From Amphibalanus amphitrite (Eukaryota; Arthropoda; Thecostraca; Balanomorpha; Balanidae): DNA of 64,000 nt. The notes below the pieces were generated by a model. It was not told the origin of the DNA and searched no databases. It saw only the letters and a program-made list of their open reading frames with translations. Positions 10,835 through 22,708 of this stretch are shown here, piece by piece. The stretch is taken from NCBI RefSeq assembly GCF_019059575.1, contig NW_024882942.1, forward strand, positions 1 through 64,000. The letters are read 5' to 3'. The position numbers and the translations under genes are program-made. How positions within the stretch are numbered: position 1 is the first letter of the stretch; each line of letters opens with the position of its first letter.

Positions 10835-12307
10835 GGTGGGTCCCATCACAGGAGGAGGTCGCCTCAGTGTTCGTCGCCTGTGGCCAGGTAACATGGCACC
10901 GGCGGCAGGTCAGGTGATGGGAAGAGCGCACAGCAGCTCAGTGTTCATGTTCAAGATGCTCGAAGATTATAGTTACATGCAGTTCTCAGTTCTCAGTTCA
11001 ACAGCTCGCGAGTGATTCCGTGCTTTACCTGATAGCTAAAAAATACTTTGCCTTTTCTATCTTTCTTCCTGTTACGTTTTGATATAACGTAAGGATATTT
11101 TGTCAAAAATAAAGTCATTTTTAATTTTACGCTGAATTAATAGTTTAACAGATTAAAGGAAATTCAACGGGAATACAAAGCAGCAACAGAAAGCAGACTG
11201 TTATCAGAGAAACTGACTGAAGTTATATGAAAACAGCTACCTTTCGAGGGTGGAAGAGATGACCTGGCTCGTCTGGAGCGGGCGATTGCCTTTCTGTTCA
11301 CTTTTTGAGTGACGATGGTCATCATTTTCAAAGTCTTTATATAGAATGGGAACTTCAATTATCGTTCCGCTACAAAGAGCCTCAAGCACTGATTGCCCGG
11401 GGCGCTGGGCCTCGTTGGAACTTTGGGAACTGATGATATTTCGCAATATAGTAGCATTGTGTCTCAGGAGGTGGCCAACCACGTAACGAACGGAAGTGAC
11501 GTGGAAGATGGACATTGGACAGAGTGGCCACGGCTCCCGGGATTGGGGTCATGACCCAGTTGCGACCCAGACACCCCTCCCGAAAATCCCCTCCCTACAA
11601 ACCCCCAAGATCTACACTTTACTAGGTTGACCTCAGAGGATTAAATGTGTCTTTAATGCGAAGTTCGTTGGGGATTTACTCATTCAAAAAGTCAAGTGTA
11701 ACCGATTTTTGCGGGAGTGTTTCCCGAACTAGCTCAGTTCAGATGATCATGGATGATAAGCCATACGGAATAGATAGAGTGGTTATTCAATAGCTAGAGC
11801 TATTGAACAACCGTCAACGATCAGCATCATCCAAAATGAATCACCTTCGTGCAAATTCATTGAAAAAACATTTAAGGATTTCTCTCGCATTAACGTTGAA
11901 CGTCACAGAAGTTACTAAAAATTGCTTAAAAGCGCATTTGCTTTAACAATGATATAAACTTGCAAAACACTATTATCATGATTGGTAATCAAGCTAAGGC
12001 CTGAATACTGAATGCAACTATCATATTTCTATCTGTATAGGTAGGTACGGCTCTCGCGAGATTAAGCGGTAGGTTTTGCACTTTTAAATTTCCGGTTATA
12101 TTTCAGAAACTAATCGATCTACGATGAAGCCATTTTACACGATCGTGGCCGGCTTGTGAACCAACAAGTCGATCACATCTTCAACACTTAAAAGCTTAAG
12201 ACGACGAAGATATACCCTGAAGTACACTAAATTTTCTAGGTGCAAAACCTACCGCTAAAACCCGCGAGACCTGTACCTATGTATTACCTGTAGTATCACT
12301 TAAACGA
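10835..12307. other. Upstream flank of the 3C-like gene; nothing coding seen
   Basis: The region should contain the promoter and 5' UTR of the minus-strand gene, but I see no convincing TATA box. The remainder is AT-rich without repeats of note or splice-bounded frames. Confidence 0.35.
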
Positions 12308-12312
12308 TTAAA

Positions 12313-14199
12313 CCCTCGCCGGCACCCCTCCTAAGGTTTTTTCGCGAATAACTCGCGTAAAATGCGGCCGATCGCGACGAAACTTTCAGTGCCCTCGCAT
12401 TGATCAATTTTACACCTACCCTGAAGATTTCATGACCCTGACCCCAATGACCTTTGACCTGTGACCTCTTTTCCGTGACCATGTTTGGCCGAAATCGCTA
12501 TTCGGCGTATATGTCGGCTCGCATTAGCCGGGCGTTTGCAAGCTTTTCGTGGTTTCAAACGTTCAAAACATGTGATTTGATGTTGCTCCCATGCATTAGG
12601 GTGGGTGTCAAGGTCACCTGAAGGTCAGGTCAGGTCATTGACCTTTGGTGACCTCGGTTCACTTTTTCGAGTTTTACATGTTTCTAGGCTAGTTTTTGGA
12701 GCTGAATTCGAATTTAGCAACCATTTGAACATTTACGAAGTAGTTTTTGTGCCTTCGTAACATGTTACGAAGCTGGCAGAGGCGGATGACAGGTATAACG
12801 AATACCCGTCACGACCCCTACCGATTGACCTGACCTGACCTGACCTGACCTGACCCGACCTGGTCTAAACGCTTAAAGGGAGATAATGACCTTTTTCCAC
12901 AAAATCTGAGTTAGGACCATTTTCTGACAAAACACAACAAGTTATAATGTAAATTAAAACCATTTTGCTCAATTCGGTACATTGCCGCAAATATCTCAAC
13001 TTGAAGTCACGTTAGCGGGGAGCGCTGAAAATGACCGTTGAATAAGTACTTACATCACTTTTTGGTACTTGCATGTAATTTTGTAAAATGAGCGTATTCC
13101 TTACATTTGATCTTCATCACATCTAGTTAGTTAATGGTCGTCTATAGTGCCTTCAAAAGATATTCATGGTTTGGGGGTGGTTTATGTCTAAATTTACGCA
13201 ACTATTTTTCCTGTTCATCATCTGTCGCCATATGCTGCTATTTTAGTAGCAACGACTCAATTTTGAATCGGTCCCGCCGACTGCACAATAAAAGAAGATA
13301 GATACAACACTTTTGCGGCATCACTGAAAAACTTATGCAGTACTGTTATCAAAATTCTCATAACACCGTTCGACAAACCTGAAGTCTTTTTGAAATAAAT
13401 ATGCTTGTATTTTTCGCTTCAGGCTCTGACGCCAAAATAATGAATTTCGTAGTCGCAATCGCAAGATTTGGCTGCGTTTCTGGCGCATGCCGTTCATTTG
13501 TGCCGCATGCCGCATGCCGAAACAAAGAAGAGTAGGCACTATGTACCCCCGAATTAGAATCTAATTAATTCTAAACCGAATTAACTCTAATTCAAATTAG
13601 AATCCTTACAACCAAGCAACGACAAGGCGATAACATAAACAAAAACCCAAGCGTCGCTGTTTGAAACAAAAGCGCCATATACTGCGACTTTTTTATAGAG
13701 AAGGACAACGCATTTCGGTGGGTGTTACAAGTACTGCAAGTACTGCTTCTTTTTTGCAAAAATAAAAACCTTTTTCACATACGAAAATGTGCTAGGAAAT
13801 TTTCATATTTTATAGAAACTACAGTAGAAATAGTATAGATGTCAAGTAATTTCTATTTAAGAAAAAAAAACTCATTATCTCCCTTTAAGGACATCATCTG
13901 TGATCAAAACTAACACGATATTTGTGATCAGCACCCCGGAAAACCCTTAGCAGCCACGCTTTACGACTTTATAATAGGTCCCGATATTTCCGATTTTTGG
14001 GTCATTGACCTGACCTGGAAGGTCAACCGGTGACCTAGGACCTTAAAATTGGGTATCATTGGCTTCTTCTCGTGACGGGCAACACGCTCTTTTTTCCGCG
14101 AAGCTCTAGCTCCATCAGGGGCCAAACGCGAGGGGGGTCGTAACAACCCCCCCCCCCTTGTGCCATCGAGGGACTCAAAATGGCCTGTGCCGGCGAGGG
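12313..14199. mobile_element. TTAA element A, piggyBac-like, non-autonomous, with a nested insertion
   Basis: The inverted ends are CCCTCGCCGGCAC and GTGCCGGCGAGGG. They are flanked by TTAA(A) at 12308-12312 and TTAAA at 14200-14204; the left copy has one extra A before CCC. TTAA duplication plus ends starting CCC is the hallmark of the piggyBac superfamily. No transposase is present. The body repeats AGGTCA/TGACCT many times, including (TGACC)n at about 12831-12860. Removing the nested element at 12877-13884 leaves about 0.9 kb, the size of the related copies at 27308 and 60572. Confidence 0.75.
12877..13884. mobile_element. Nested TTAA element with AGGGAGATAATGA ends
   Basis: The inverted ends AGGGAGATAATGA and TCATTATCTCCCT are flanked by TTAA at 12873-12876 and 13885-13888. 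It interrupts element A: the related copy at 60572-61461 reads straight through this point (GCTTCAAGACATC), which serves as an empty site. It is 1008 bp with no coding capacity seen. The ends differ from the CCC-type family, so it is a different TTAA-targeting family. Confidence 0.75.
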
Positions 14200-14366
14200 T
14201 TAAAGCTAAAAGCAATTTTTATTTGCAAACAACTGTGTTTTTGGTGGTTAATGGTTTCCTTTTTGCTTCCCTTTTACGAGTACATTCAGATATAACTTAC
14301 CTAATACCTATCAATTTAGCAGCTCATCCGATGATTTATTTATTTGGGAGTTTGCATTGGTATTAG

Positions 14367-15677
14367 CCCTCACCAGGCGAGGGCCTTTTTCATAACGCGG
14401 ACGGCTGAGAGAGGGGGAGGGGTACGACCCCCTGGCGATTGGCTCCTATGGCACTAAGAAATCCCAAATTTACAGGGCATATGGGCCCACAGGAAATCTC
14501 ACCTCTGTGCAAATTTGGTGTCTCTGTTTTTTCGAGGTCACCGATGACGTCACAGGTCAGGTCAAAGTAAAAATTAGTAGCATTTTGGCTTGTTCACATT
14601 TTGGGCTCTGGCCGCCGTCTTACAAGTCAAATCAGGCTCATGTTTGGTTTACACACTCGTGAACAGATGCTCTAGATACCCTGAGGGTACCAAATTTGTA
14701 CTTTGATTTTCAGGTCAGGGTCAGGTCATCACAGGTCACGGAAATATTACATCATGCGTCGGTCACGTGACACATGTTTTATGACCCATTTAGGCCATAG
14801 ATTTCGAATTTGATGTCGTTTGTGTAATTCGAGGTCATTTCGAGTCGAATTTAGCTTAGGTCAGGTCACTTTCAGGTCAAAAAAGGTCAAATTTTGAAGT
14901 TAAAATTTTTCAACATCAAAGGTGTCTAATGGATGCAGTTCGAGCTCAGGAACACGATGGTGCTATTTATATTGGTGTACGATGTCAAATACGTACTGAA
15001 AAATTGATTTGAAAAATTAATAATTGTGAACTTTTTCCAATAATGCTTGGCCATTTTTGAGGATATTTAGCTAAAATTTGCTAGAGTTAGTCATAGGCAT
15101 ACGTTCTATCACATGTATTCCGGTTTTTTTCGAAAAGTCAAAAACTTTTCGAAAAAATATAAAAATATAAATTTTGAATTTTATTATATAAAATTTTCGA
15201 AATTTTCAAAATTTTGGAAATCCGAGAATGCAGTTTGATAGCGCAGTCTATCCTGAGTCTTTTCATGCAAAGCAATTGGATCTAGCTTAAAAACTGAGCT
15301 CTTGGGAGCGATTGCCGTGGTTCAATGTTTTGCGTCGAAATCGGCCGAACATAACGTCACTCTGACGTCATCTCCGGCTGACCTGTGGTAGCTAAGAAGT
15401 TTATATTTTGTCACAAGGTGTCGAATTGATGCAGCCGAAGGTACTGAATGTTTAGCGTCGATACGTCAAGCGGTTTGGAAGTTATTGCAGAAAAACGGGA
15501 GGGGGGCTATGAATAGCCCCCCCCCCCCAGTGGGGTGTGGGTTAGGTGAATGAATCGAGTGTGCCTAAAGTTTCGTCACGACCGACCGCTTTTTACGCGA
15601 GTTATTTTCGAAAAACCTTTGCGAGGGGGATGTACTGCCGTACTGCTTGTACTGCCTCGTTGTACTGCCGGCGAGGG
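14367..15677. mobile_element. TTAA element A2, piggyBac-like, degenerate left target site
   Basis: The left end CCCTCACCAGGCGAGGG follows TTAG (one change from TTAA); the right end GGCGAGGG is followed by TTAA at 15678-15681. The right subterminal part matches the family (TTTCGTCACGACCG, TTTTTACGCGAGTTAT, G-run then C-run hairpin at about 15499-15530). The middle is AGGTCA-rich then AT-rich. The degenerate left site suggests an older copy. Confidence 0.55.
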
Positions 15678-15681
15678 TTAA

Positions 15682-17664
15682 GATTCCTGGCACCACCCGT
15701 CAGGCGTCAACAGCTCATTGATCCTTCATATTTGAGGGCCTAGCTCAGCCCGTAGCCCAGCCCAGCGCATGGCCTGTTGGGCTGGCCCGGTCCATGACGT
15801 ACACCAAGGTTCCATGGTCCATGACGTACATGACGTACGTATGCTTTAGTGGTTCATTTATGACGTCATTGGTTACTGGTTAGTGATTTGATCTGAATTC
15901 TGAAGCTTCAGTTGGCGTCAAAGGCTCCTCCAGCATCCTCGATACAGTATGTCAAGTGTCAGCTTCCTACTCCCAACTTTTTTCGAGCAATCGATAAAGA
16001 CAGGAGTGTGGGTGGCGCCAACTTAAGCTTGACCCATTTTACTTACGTCATAGTGATCAGCGTTGCTCTTGACGAGATCTTGTTACGTCACTTATAACTA
16101 TCACAAATGGGGAGCTAGAAGCGAAGCAATGCCAAAACTCGCTTCAATGTAGTTTTTGGTTCTCTTCTAAGACGCCAGAAGCACGTCCGGACACCAGGGG
16201 CACGTGCCCGCGACTAAATCCTATCTTAATTACAATCTGCGGATGGGACGGCTCAGCATTTTTGGGCTAGTTCAGGAATTCGCCGCTGGTGGCGCCTGTG
16301 TTTGTCGTGTCTCTTTCGCTGTGTGCCGAAGTGCGTAATGATGACTTTCTTATCAAGTACACTGAGCAACCTTGTCTTTAATTAACAATCATGGTCGAGA
16401 CTTTGGATGATTCATTTGATGAACAACTCTTCTCTTACTGATGCATCATAAACGACCACACCTTGAATATCTATGTGTATGTAGTGGTAAGGGCAAACAT
16501 TCAAGTGCACAGCGAAAATAGTGATCGTTTCAGAATATTTCAGACACGCATACCTATCTTTTCTGCCATTCAGTTTTAGTGTGACCTTGCGGTTTGGGTG
16601 CGGGAGGGCCGGGGACGAGGGTACTGACCCGTCCAACGGTTCCTGGAACTGGCGGTGGGATTACTCATCCTTTGATGAATTATTTTTCTACGATCTACCT
16701 AGCAATTAACATTGTATGGCTGCCCTTGACCGTTCGTTGGGGGGCGGTGACCTGTGGCAGGTCCTTTCGTTTTGGCAAAGAAAACCGACCACGTGGGGCT
16801 AAAAATACCCGAATCCTAACGGTATGGCTGAAAAAGATCGTAAGCGATAATATTGCGGGGTTTGATGTTACTATTTTTCTGGGAAGTACCGTTGGTGTCG
16901 GGACTTCAAGGGTGTAATTCGAAACCCACCGCTGGCTCAGAGGTATCCGTCATATTGAGCAGTGTTATGCAACTTTACTGACCGACTAGCCTCCTCTGGC
17001 ACCCAAATACACTGGTGCAAGGTGGGGTTGAGAGATGGACAAGACATAACCAAAAGGATCATGCTGCATATCAGTCGATCCTTGAGCTGAACACATCCGA
17101 GCTATTTTTTTTCTAGTTTGTCTCAATCAAAAGTTGTAAAATAGCTGCTGGAGACCTTTTATGACCTGAGCTGGCCTCAGTGACTTGGCGAGTAGAGAGG
17201 AGCCACTGATACACTTCCTATTTAGTATGTCTCGTTTACCTGTTACCCGTTGCTTGACAGTGCTTAAAAAGACGTTCGTTCAAAAGAAGCGCATCTCAAT
17301 TTTCTCACAATTTTCTCACTTACAACGGAAACGTCGCAAAATTGTCATACGCAGTGTTACATGCTGGTCGTATTTTTGGGATGGGCTACAGTTTGAGTTT
17401 CTAACGAAATGGTAAATTGATGTGCTATAAATCATGCATTTTTATGAATCCCTTAGACACAGTTTGTCCTACAGAGTACACACGCTTAATCCTTGCCCCG
17501 TTGGGGGTGGAAAGGGGTGAAACGGCCCCCCCCCCTCTCCCTTTCTGTCGGTATGTCCAAGTACATATGTAATACATACCTGCTGCAGATAGCGTCACCA
17601 AACATTCAGGACCCCTCCCCTTATCATCTTTACTACTGTGAACATTTTTTTTTTTAAAGATGCC
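15682..17664. other. No supported gene
   Basis: No splice-bounded exon or clear element was found. The segment holds a TGACGTCA at 15861 and CATGACGTAC repeats at about 15793-15840. Frames at 16412-16917 lack supporting signals. Confidence 0.35.
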
Positions 17665-17668
17665 TTAA

Positions 17669-18578
17669 CCCTCGCCCGCACATGGGGGGGGGGTGGTTGC
17701 CACCCCCCCCCCCCCAGGTAGTCTTTCTGCTCTGCACTCAACATTTTTAGAGCTAGAAGGCTGATTTTTCGTATAGCTGCTCCTCTATCCTTTCTTGATG
17801 TGCACTGAAAATTTCAAGTTTCTGTGATTTTTGGTTTCGGAGATATGACCTTGTTTGTCAGGTCATGTCATGACCCAAATGGCCAATTCTCAACATATTG
17901 CGTTTGCCATGGGCCTTATGAGCTTTTGACACCCTGACTTCGGCCTTTTTTGCCAGTCTTACCTCCCACCTATCATGGAACATGTTGTTCGACGATGTAC
18001 AGGGGTCAAGGTCAGGGTCAAGGTCAACCTAGGTCATCTAAGATAATTGCGTTTTAGGCAAGCTGAATTTACTTTTTTGAAGTTTTTTTGACTGCATTTT
18101 TGGTAAAAGCTTCTCAGATCATGATTTCATGTAATATGGACCCAAAAACAATCGGTGCACACATCAGTATACACACAGACACACACAGACATACAAACAC
18201 ATATAATTGACCTTGACCTAACTTGACCTGAAATGACCTCAGCAGCAAAATTCTGGTCGGGTAGTGTAACAAAGAGGTTCTAGCTGGCTTGGCAACAGAA
18301 AACAGCATCGTCATCGGTATTTGATAAGCAGCACACTTGATATCCAACGGTGACCCAAAACAGCAACATTTTTTAGTTTGACCTGACCTGGAAGGTCCAT
18401 GACTGACCTGAGAAGGTAAAACTGGGTATCATTGGATTCGTCTCTTCCCAAAGAATCTTTTTGGTCTTTACCGCTAAGCTCTATCTCCAACAGGAACGAA
18501 ATGGCGCGGGGGGGGGGGTGGCAACCCCCCCCCCCCATGTGCGTTCTAGGATGGGAAAATGGCATGTGCGGGCGAGGG
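17669..18578. mobile_element. TTAA element C, piggyBac-like, non-autonomous
   Basis: The inverted ends are CCCTCGCCCGCACATG and CATGTGCGGGCGAGGG, flanked by TTAA at 17665-17668 and 18579-18582. G-run/C-run hairpins sit just inside both ends. The interior contains AGGTCA/TGACCT clusters and a (CA)n-like patch at about 18172-18200. It is 910 bp with no transposase. Confidence 0.85.
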
Positions 18579-18582
18579 TTAA

Positions 18583-20000
18583 TACACCTTTTTGCGTTAG
18601 CTTTTGACCATTGGGCAAAACATTTGTACACACTCGCCATATAGGTGGAGCTACAAATGGTCGGTTGGTCACAAACAAGCACCATTGGGCAAAACTATTC
18701 GGCGATCTTCCTCTATAACTCGACATTGAACAAATGGTTCAACATTGTGCAAAACAAATCGTCAATGGTCGAAACCATTCGTCATATGCCGAGCTAGCTC
18801 GCTCAATGCCGAATTCTGGCGAAGTGTTAAACTGTTTTGCGGATCGCTCATTGCAGTATTCTATCTGTTTTGCTGAATGGCTGAAATGAAACACACCACG
18901 CCGGAATAGTTGTGCTCAATGCCGGTTGTCGAAATGGCTCCTCAAACGGTTATGGCGAATGGTCGAATTCAAATGCAAAAAGTGTAGTTCGGCCGCAAAT
19001 GACATCAGAGTAACATCATATTTCGCAATTTTCGACAAAAAACTGTATTACGGGAAGAGCTGACACGCCTTAAGTTGTGAAGATTTAAAAATTCGTAGCA
19101 CAAAAAAGATGTAGGTAGAATTCACAGGGTAACAAAACTTTTATATTGGAAATTTTGAGAGAAAAATTATTCTGGCCTCAAAAGATTGAAGCCAAATAAT
19201 TTTTTTATGATGTTTATAAATACCAAACATTTCCAAAATTTTTTAAGAAAACAGAACATATGTTAATGTAATAGAACATAAGTTCGTCCATCGACATGCC
19301 AAATTGGATATAAATTACTCTAGTTTTAGCCAACTCATGGCGAAAAACAACCCAAAGTGATGACGTCAAATTTCAAACTCAATTTGATTCAACTTAGAAA
19401 CTCAATCACTCGTTCTAGACCACGCAGCGTAAAAGTAAGACCGCCGTCCTATTCCCCGTGACGAGCTGCATCAAATGTAAATTCCTTTTTTATGTAAAGT
19501 ATATAATATAAATATTGAAAGTTAACGTTTTTACCTGACCTTGACCTGACCTTCACCAGAACGTAACCTTAACTGCCCTAAATGGTCGTCTAGCCCACAT
19601 CATTGAATTTGAAACGTGAAATTGACCATAAACATGCATCACGCGACCATAGTATAATTGGGTTCATGTGACCCATAGCGACCTGACCTCTGTGGCCTGA
19701 CCTGGTATCAGCGACATCATTTAGCAAAATGCGTATTAGACAAACAATACTCAATCAATTATTTTCGATATTCTGCCTTTCACTCGATGTAATAAAAGAT
19801 TTCTTAGAAGGCCTGTAAACGGTCAAAATAGCGACCTTTGACCTGACTGGTGACATTATCAGTTACATCCAGGTCAATGAAATTTGGCGACTGGTACTTC
19901 TCCGGTGGGGCTATCCAACGCCGTTGCAACTTTGAAAATCAGTCGTTAACTTTCAGAGATCTTAGGGAGCCGGATCCCCCCTCCTCCCCAACGGATAGCA
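18583..20000. other. Degenerate repeat-like DNA; no gene
   Basis: From about 18600 to 18990 short strings such as ATTGGGCAAAAC, CAATGGTCGAAAC and AATGCCGA recur loosely, as in a decayed tandem array. The rest contains scattered TGACCT hexamers similar to the TTAA elements but no ends were found. Confidence 0.3.
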
Positions 20001-20105
20001 GGGTCCGGGGTGCCCGGGGTGCCCGGGGTGTCCGGGGTGTCCGGGGTGTCCGGGGTGTCCGGGGTGTCCGGGGTGTCCGGGGTGTCCGGGGTGCCCGGGG
20101 TGCCC
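20001..20105. repeat. 9-bp minisatellite (GGGGTGTCC)n
   Basis: About twelve near-perfect tandem copies of GGGGTGTCC or GGGGTGCCC. As 9 is a multiple of 3 it produces long Val-Arg-Gly, Gly-Val-Ser or Asp-Thr-Pro frames that are artefacts. It abuts the TTAA element starting at 20149. Confidence 0.9.
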
Positions 20106-20148
20106 AACAGGGTGCAGGAATGCACACTGCACGCGAAAGGTTTCTTAA

Positions 20149-21126
20149 CCCGCGAACCGACGGGGGTCTGCGCCAACTTCGCACCGACGGGGGGGGGGGG
20201 CAGGTGACCGCCCCCCCCTGAGATCTCGAGAATGAAGCAAGCTAGCGACAAGCGGTAAACGGCATCGGATACGCACGGCCAAGATCTACAATTTTTACGA
20301 AGGTCATTTTCAGGTTAGGTCAAAGATGACGTCACAGGGGTCGAAAAAGTCAAAATGGCGGCGCTAGATATGGAGATAATTTTTCTCGAATAACTTTCGA
20401 ATTAGTCAAGATAGGAACAAACTAAGGGCATCATCGTGATCCTCTCGTCAATCCGCATCGAATGATATATATGTTGACCTCGAAAGGTCAAGGTCAAAGG
20501 TTGACCTCAGGTCACGTGACCTCGAGGTCATCATGTATATCATTCGATGCGTCTTGACGAGCTGAACACAATGAGACCATCCACGCGTCTGTATCTTGTT
20601 CCTGTACGGAGTTATTGGCCAAAAACCTTTGGTGACCTTTGATGACGTCACATGACCTCACAGCTGCCCAACAGCAAAACAGACCTCAAGGTAGTGAAGG
20701 TTGATCGTATATAAAGTCATGTATGGTATATGGGGCCATTCCGACCCGTTTTAGTGGTAAAAACAGGGAGTTGATTTTTCCCCCATTGACTTATAATGGG
20801 GAGGTCGCGAAATTGACCTGACCTTAGGTCACCGATATCAAAATTCCGAGATGTACAAATTGTAGCTACTAATGACCTAATAATATCCTGCGACTTTCAA
20901 AGGCCTCCGACATCTACTGTAGCTCTGGCACGGTGACAAAGTTGCAAAAAAGTGACTTAAGGTTTGGTCATTCAAAGTGACCTGGTGACCTGACCTTAAA
21001 AGGTAGGAGGTTCAAACTTGCACACGATGAGGTTATAGTCATACCAAATTTCGCAGCGCACTATTCGCGAAAAACTTCAGGGGGGGGGGGGGGGCGGATA
21101 TCCGCCCCCCCCCGTCGGTGCGCGGG
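20149..21126. mobile_element. TTAA element D, piggyBac-like, non-autonomous
   Basis: The ends are CCCGCGAACCGACGGGGG and CCCCCCGTCGGTGCGCGGG, with TTAA at 20145-20148 and 21127-21130. G/C-run hairpins lie at both ends. The interior at about 20330-20900 is nearly identical, in inverse orientation, to the element at 44293-45277, so the two are copies of one subfamily. It includes TGACGTCA octamers and AGGTCA hexamers. Confidence 0.85.
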
Positions 21127-21231
21127 TTAAAAGGTTAGGTAGGTATCTGAAGAAAAAGTGCCTTACGAAAATTATTGAAGTTATGTAAGCGTTATGTAAG
21201 TTGTATATGTTACGGGCCATATGCTAACTTG

Positions 21232-21364
21232 GGCAGTATGCAAACTACCCGGGCAGTATGCAAACTACCCAACAGCCCGGGCAGTATGCATACCACCCGG
21301 GTAGTATGCATACTACCCGCAGTATGCATACCGCCCAAAAGCTTGGGCAGTTTGCATACTGCCC
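21232..21364. repeat. Left arm: paired 20-bp palindromes with 8-bp spacers
   Basis: Units follow the consensus GGGCAGTATGCATACTGCCC, often two head to tail, then an 8-bp spacer (AACAGCCC, AAAAGCTT). Most units are perfect or near-perfect palindromes centred on TGCA. Confidence 0.85.
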
Positions 21365-21731
21365 GCTTCTTGTATTGAAGTTGTGTATTCCATGTCCATT
21401 TTCAAAATATTAATGACTATTTAAGTAACGTAGCTCAACCGCGAAGTCTTTTGCCGTCAAACGTGATTTATCGATTGAAGGGTGGAGTAAGCTGGTTGGA
21501 ATATAAAGACTTGAAATTATTTTCCCAGAATTTTATTGTAAATTAGCCAGCGGCCAACAAGTCATTTTCATCTGAAATGACGACAGATCTATAGTGTCAT
21601 CACTCGATTTGGTTTGGCAGTTGGCACCTGGATCTGTAGAGGGCGGTAATATAGTTTAAATAGCTAATGTTGCATGAAACCATTTACATGTAAGACGTCA
21701 CAAATTATTATGGTCAAGTTACCAGGTCATA

Positions 21732-21916
21732 GGCCGGTTTTACCAACAGAAAAATAGCCGCCTGCTAGAATTTTTTGTCTAAAGACCGCTTCACATATGA
21801 GCATTAACGGTAAAGCCCTATCCGCTTACGTGGCCATCGCGGTTACGCGCCGTATGTGAAGCGGTCTTTGGACAAAAAATTCCGGCAGGCGGCTATTTTT
21901 CTGTTGGTAAAACTGG
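21732..21916. mobile_element. Hairpin MITE copy 1 (~185 bp)
   Basis: Long inverted arms (GGTTTTACCAACAGAAAAAT ... facing its complement) including ATAGCCGCCTGC and AAGACCGCTTCACAT enclose a short loop carrying TAAAGCCCTATCCGCTTACG. The whole unit can fold into one hairpin. Confidence 0.75.
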
Positions 21917-22090
21917 TGACCTTGACCTCAGGTTAAATTTTGAGCTTAGATCAACTTTGAGTGCTTATTCCAGAAACCGCTAAAAGAGCTATCGAATACA
22001 GTGATTTATGGGCAATTTTTTTTTATATAAAAAATGAACAAGGCGAAATTTAACCTTTGATGACCTCTGGTGCCCTATTCTTTGACCTGA

Positions 22091-22277
22091 GGCCAGTTTT
22101 ACCAACAGAAAAATAGCCGTCTGCCGGAATTTTTTGCCTGAAGACCGCTTCACATACGGAACGTAAACGCGATGGGCACATAAGCGGATAGGGCTTTACC
22201 GTTAACGCTCCGTATGTGAAGCCGTCTTGAGGCGAAAATTTGCAGCAGGCGTTTATTTTATGTTGGTAAAATTGGCC
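22091..22277. mobile_element. Hairpin MITE copy 2, loop inverted
   Basis: Same inverted arms as 21732-21916, but the loop appears as reverse complement (TAAGCGGATAGGGCTTTA), so the loop is inverted relative to copy 1 within the same kilobase. Confidence 0.75.
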
Positions 22278-22455
22278 TCTGACCTAAAAAAAATGACTAG
22301 AGTAATTTCGTCATGATTTTTACGCTATTTCGAATGCCGGTTACCGCATCTTACATGCCGCTTACTCCTGTGCCGCTAAGTGGCACAGGAGCCGAGCAGG
22401 AGAGTTCAATCCCCCCCCCCCCCAGCCCGGCACGGCTGGCGCCGAGCACCGCCCC

Positions 22456-22467
22456 AGCGCGGGTTAA
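22456..22467. mobile_element. Solo right end of a D-type TTAA element
   Basis: AGCGCGGGTTAA, preceded by a long C-run at about 22411-22424, matches the right end of element D. A partner left end was not found, so it is probably a fragment. Confidence 0.3.
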
Positions 22468-22571
22468 AGCGTCTGTCATTGACATGCATATGCGAGCTAT
22501 TGCATTAACTACTCTCACGTGCCACGGTCAGCATATTGCCCGAGTAAACATCTTGCCCGTGAGCTGAAAGG

Positions 22572-22683
22572 TGGGTAGTATGCATACTACCCGGGCAGTA
22601 TGCAAACTTCCCGGGCGGTATGCATACTGCCCAAGGGGTCGGGTAGTATGCATACTACCCGGGCGGTATGCATACTGCCCAAG
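22572..22683. repeat. Right arm: palindromic 20-mers, inverted relative to left arm
   Basis: Contains GGGTAGTATGCATACTACCC and GGGCGGTATGCATACTGCCC units in pairs with spacer AAGGGGTC, then leads out through AAGTAAGCATATGACCCG. Confidence 0.85.
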
Positions 22684-22708
22684 TAAGCATATGACCCGTA
22701 ACATATAC

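Larger units (their letters stand above)
21203..22708. mobile_element. Foldback-type element 2 (TGCA-centred 20-bp palindrome arms)
   Basis: The outer inverted ends GTATATGTTACGGG (21203) and CCCGTAACATATAC (to 22708) lead into arrays of 20-bp palindromes on both sides (21232-21364 and about 22572-22683). The element is 1506 bp. The centre contains two copies of a 185-bp hairpin element and the remnant end of another TTAA element. No protein is encoded. The terminus GTTACGGG resembles GTTACAGG of the element at 43244. Confidence 0.65.

Noticed and set aside
20001-20180. Collagen-like or Val-Arg-Gly repeat proteins
   Set aside because: They are frames through a 9-bp minisatellite, open on both strands, without splice or start support.
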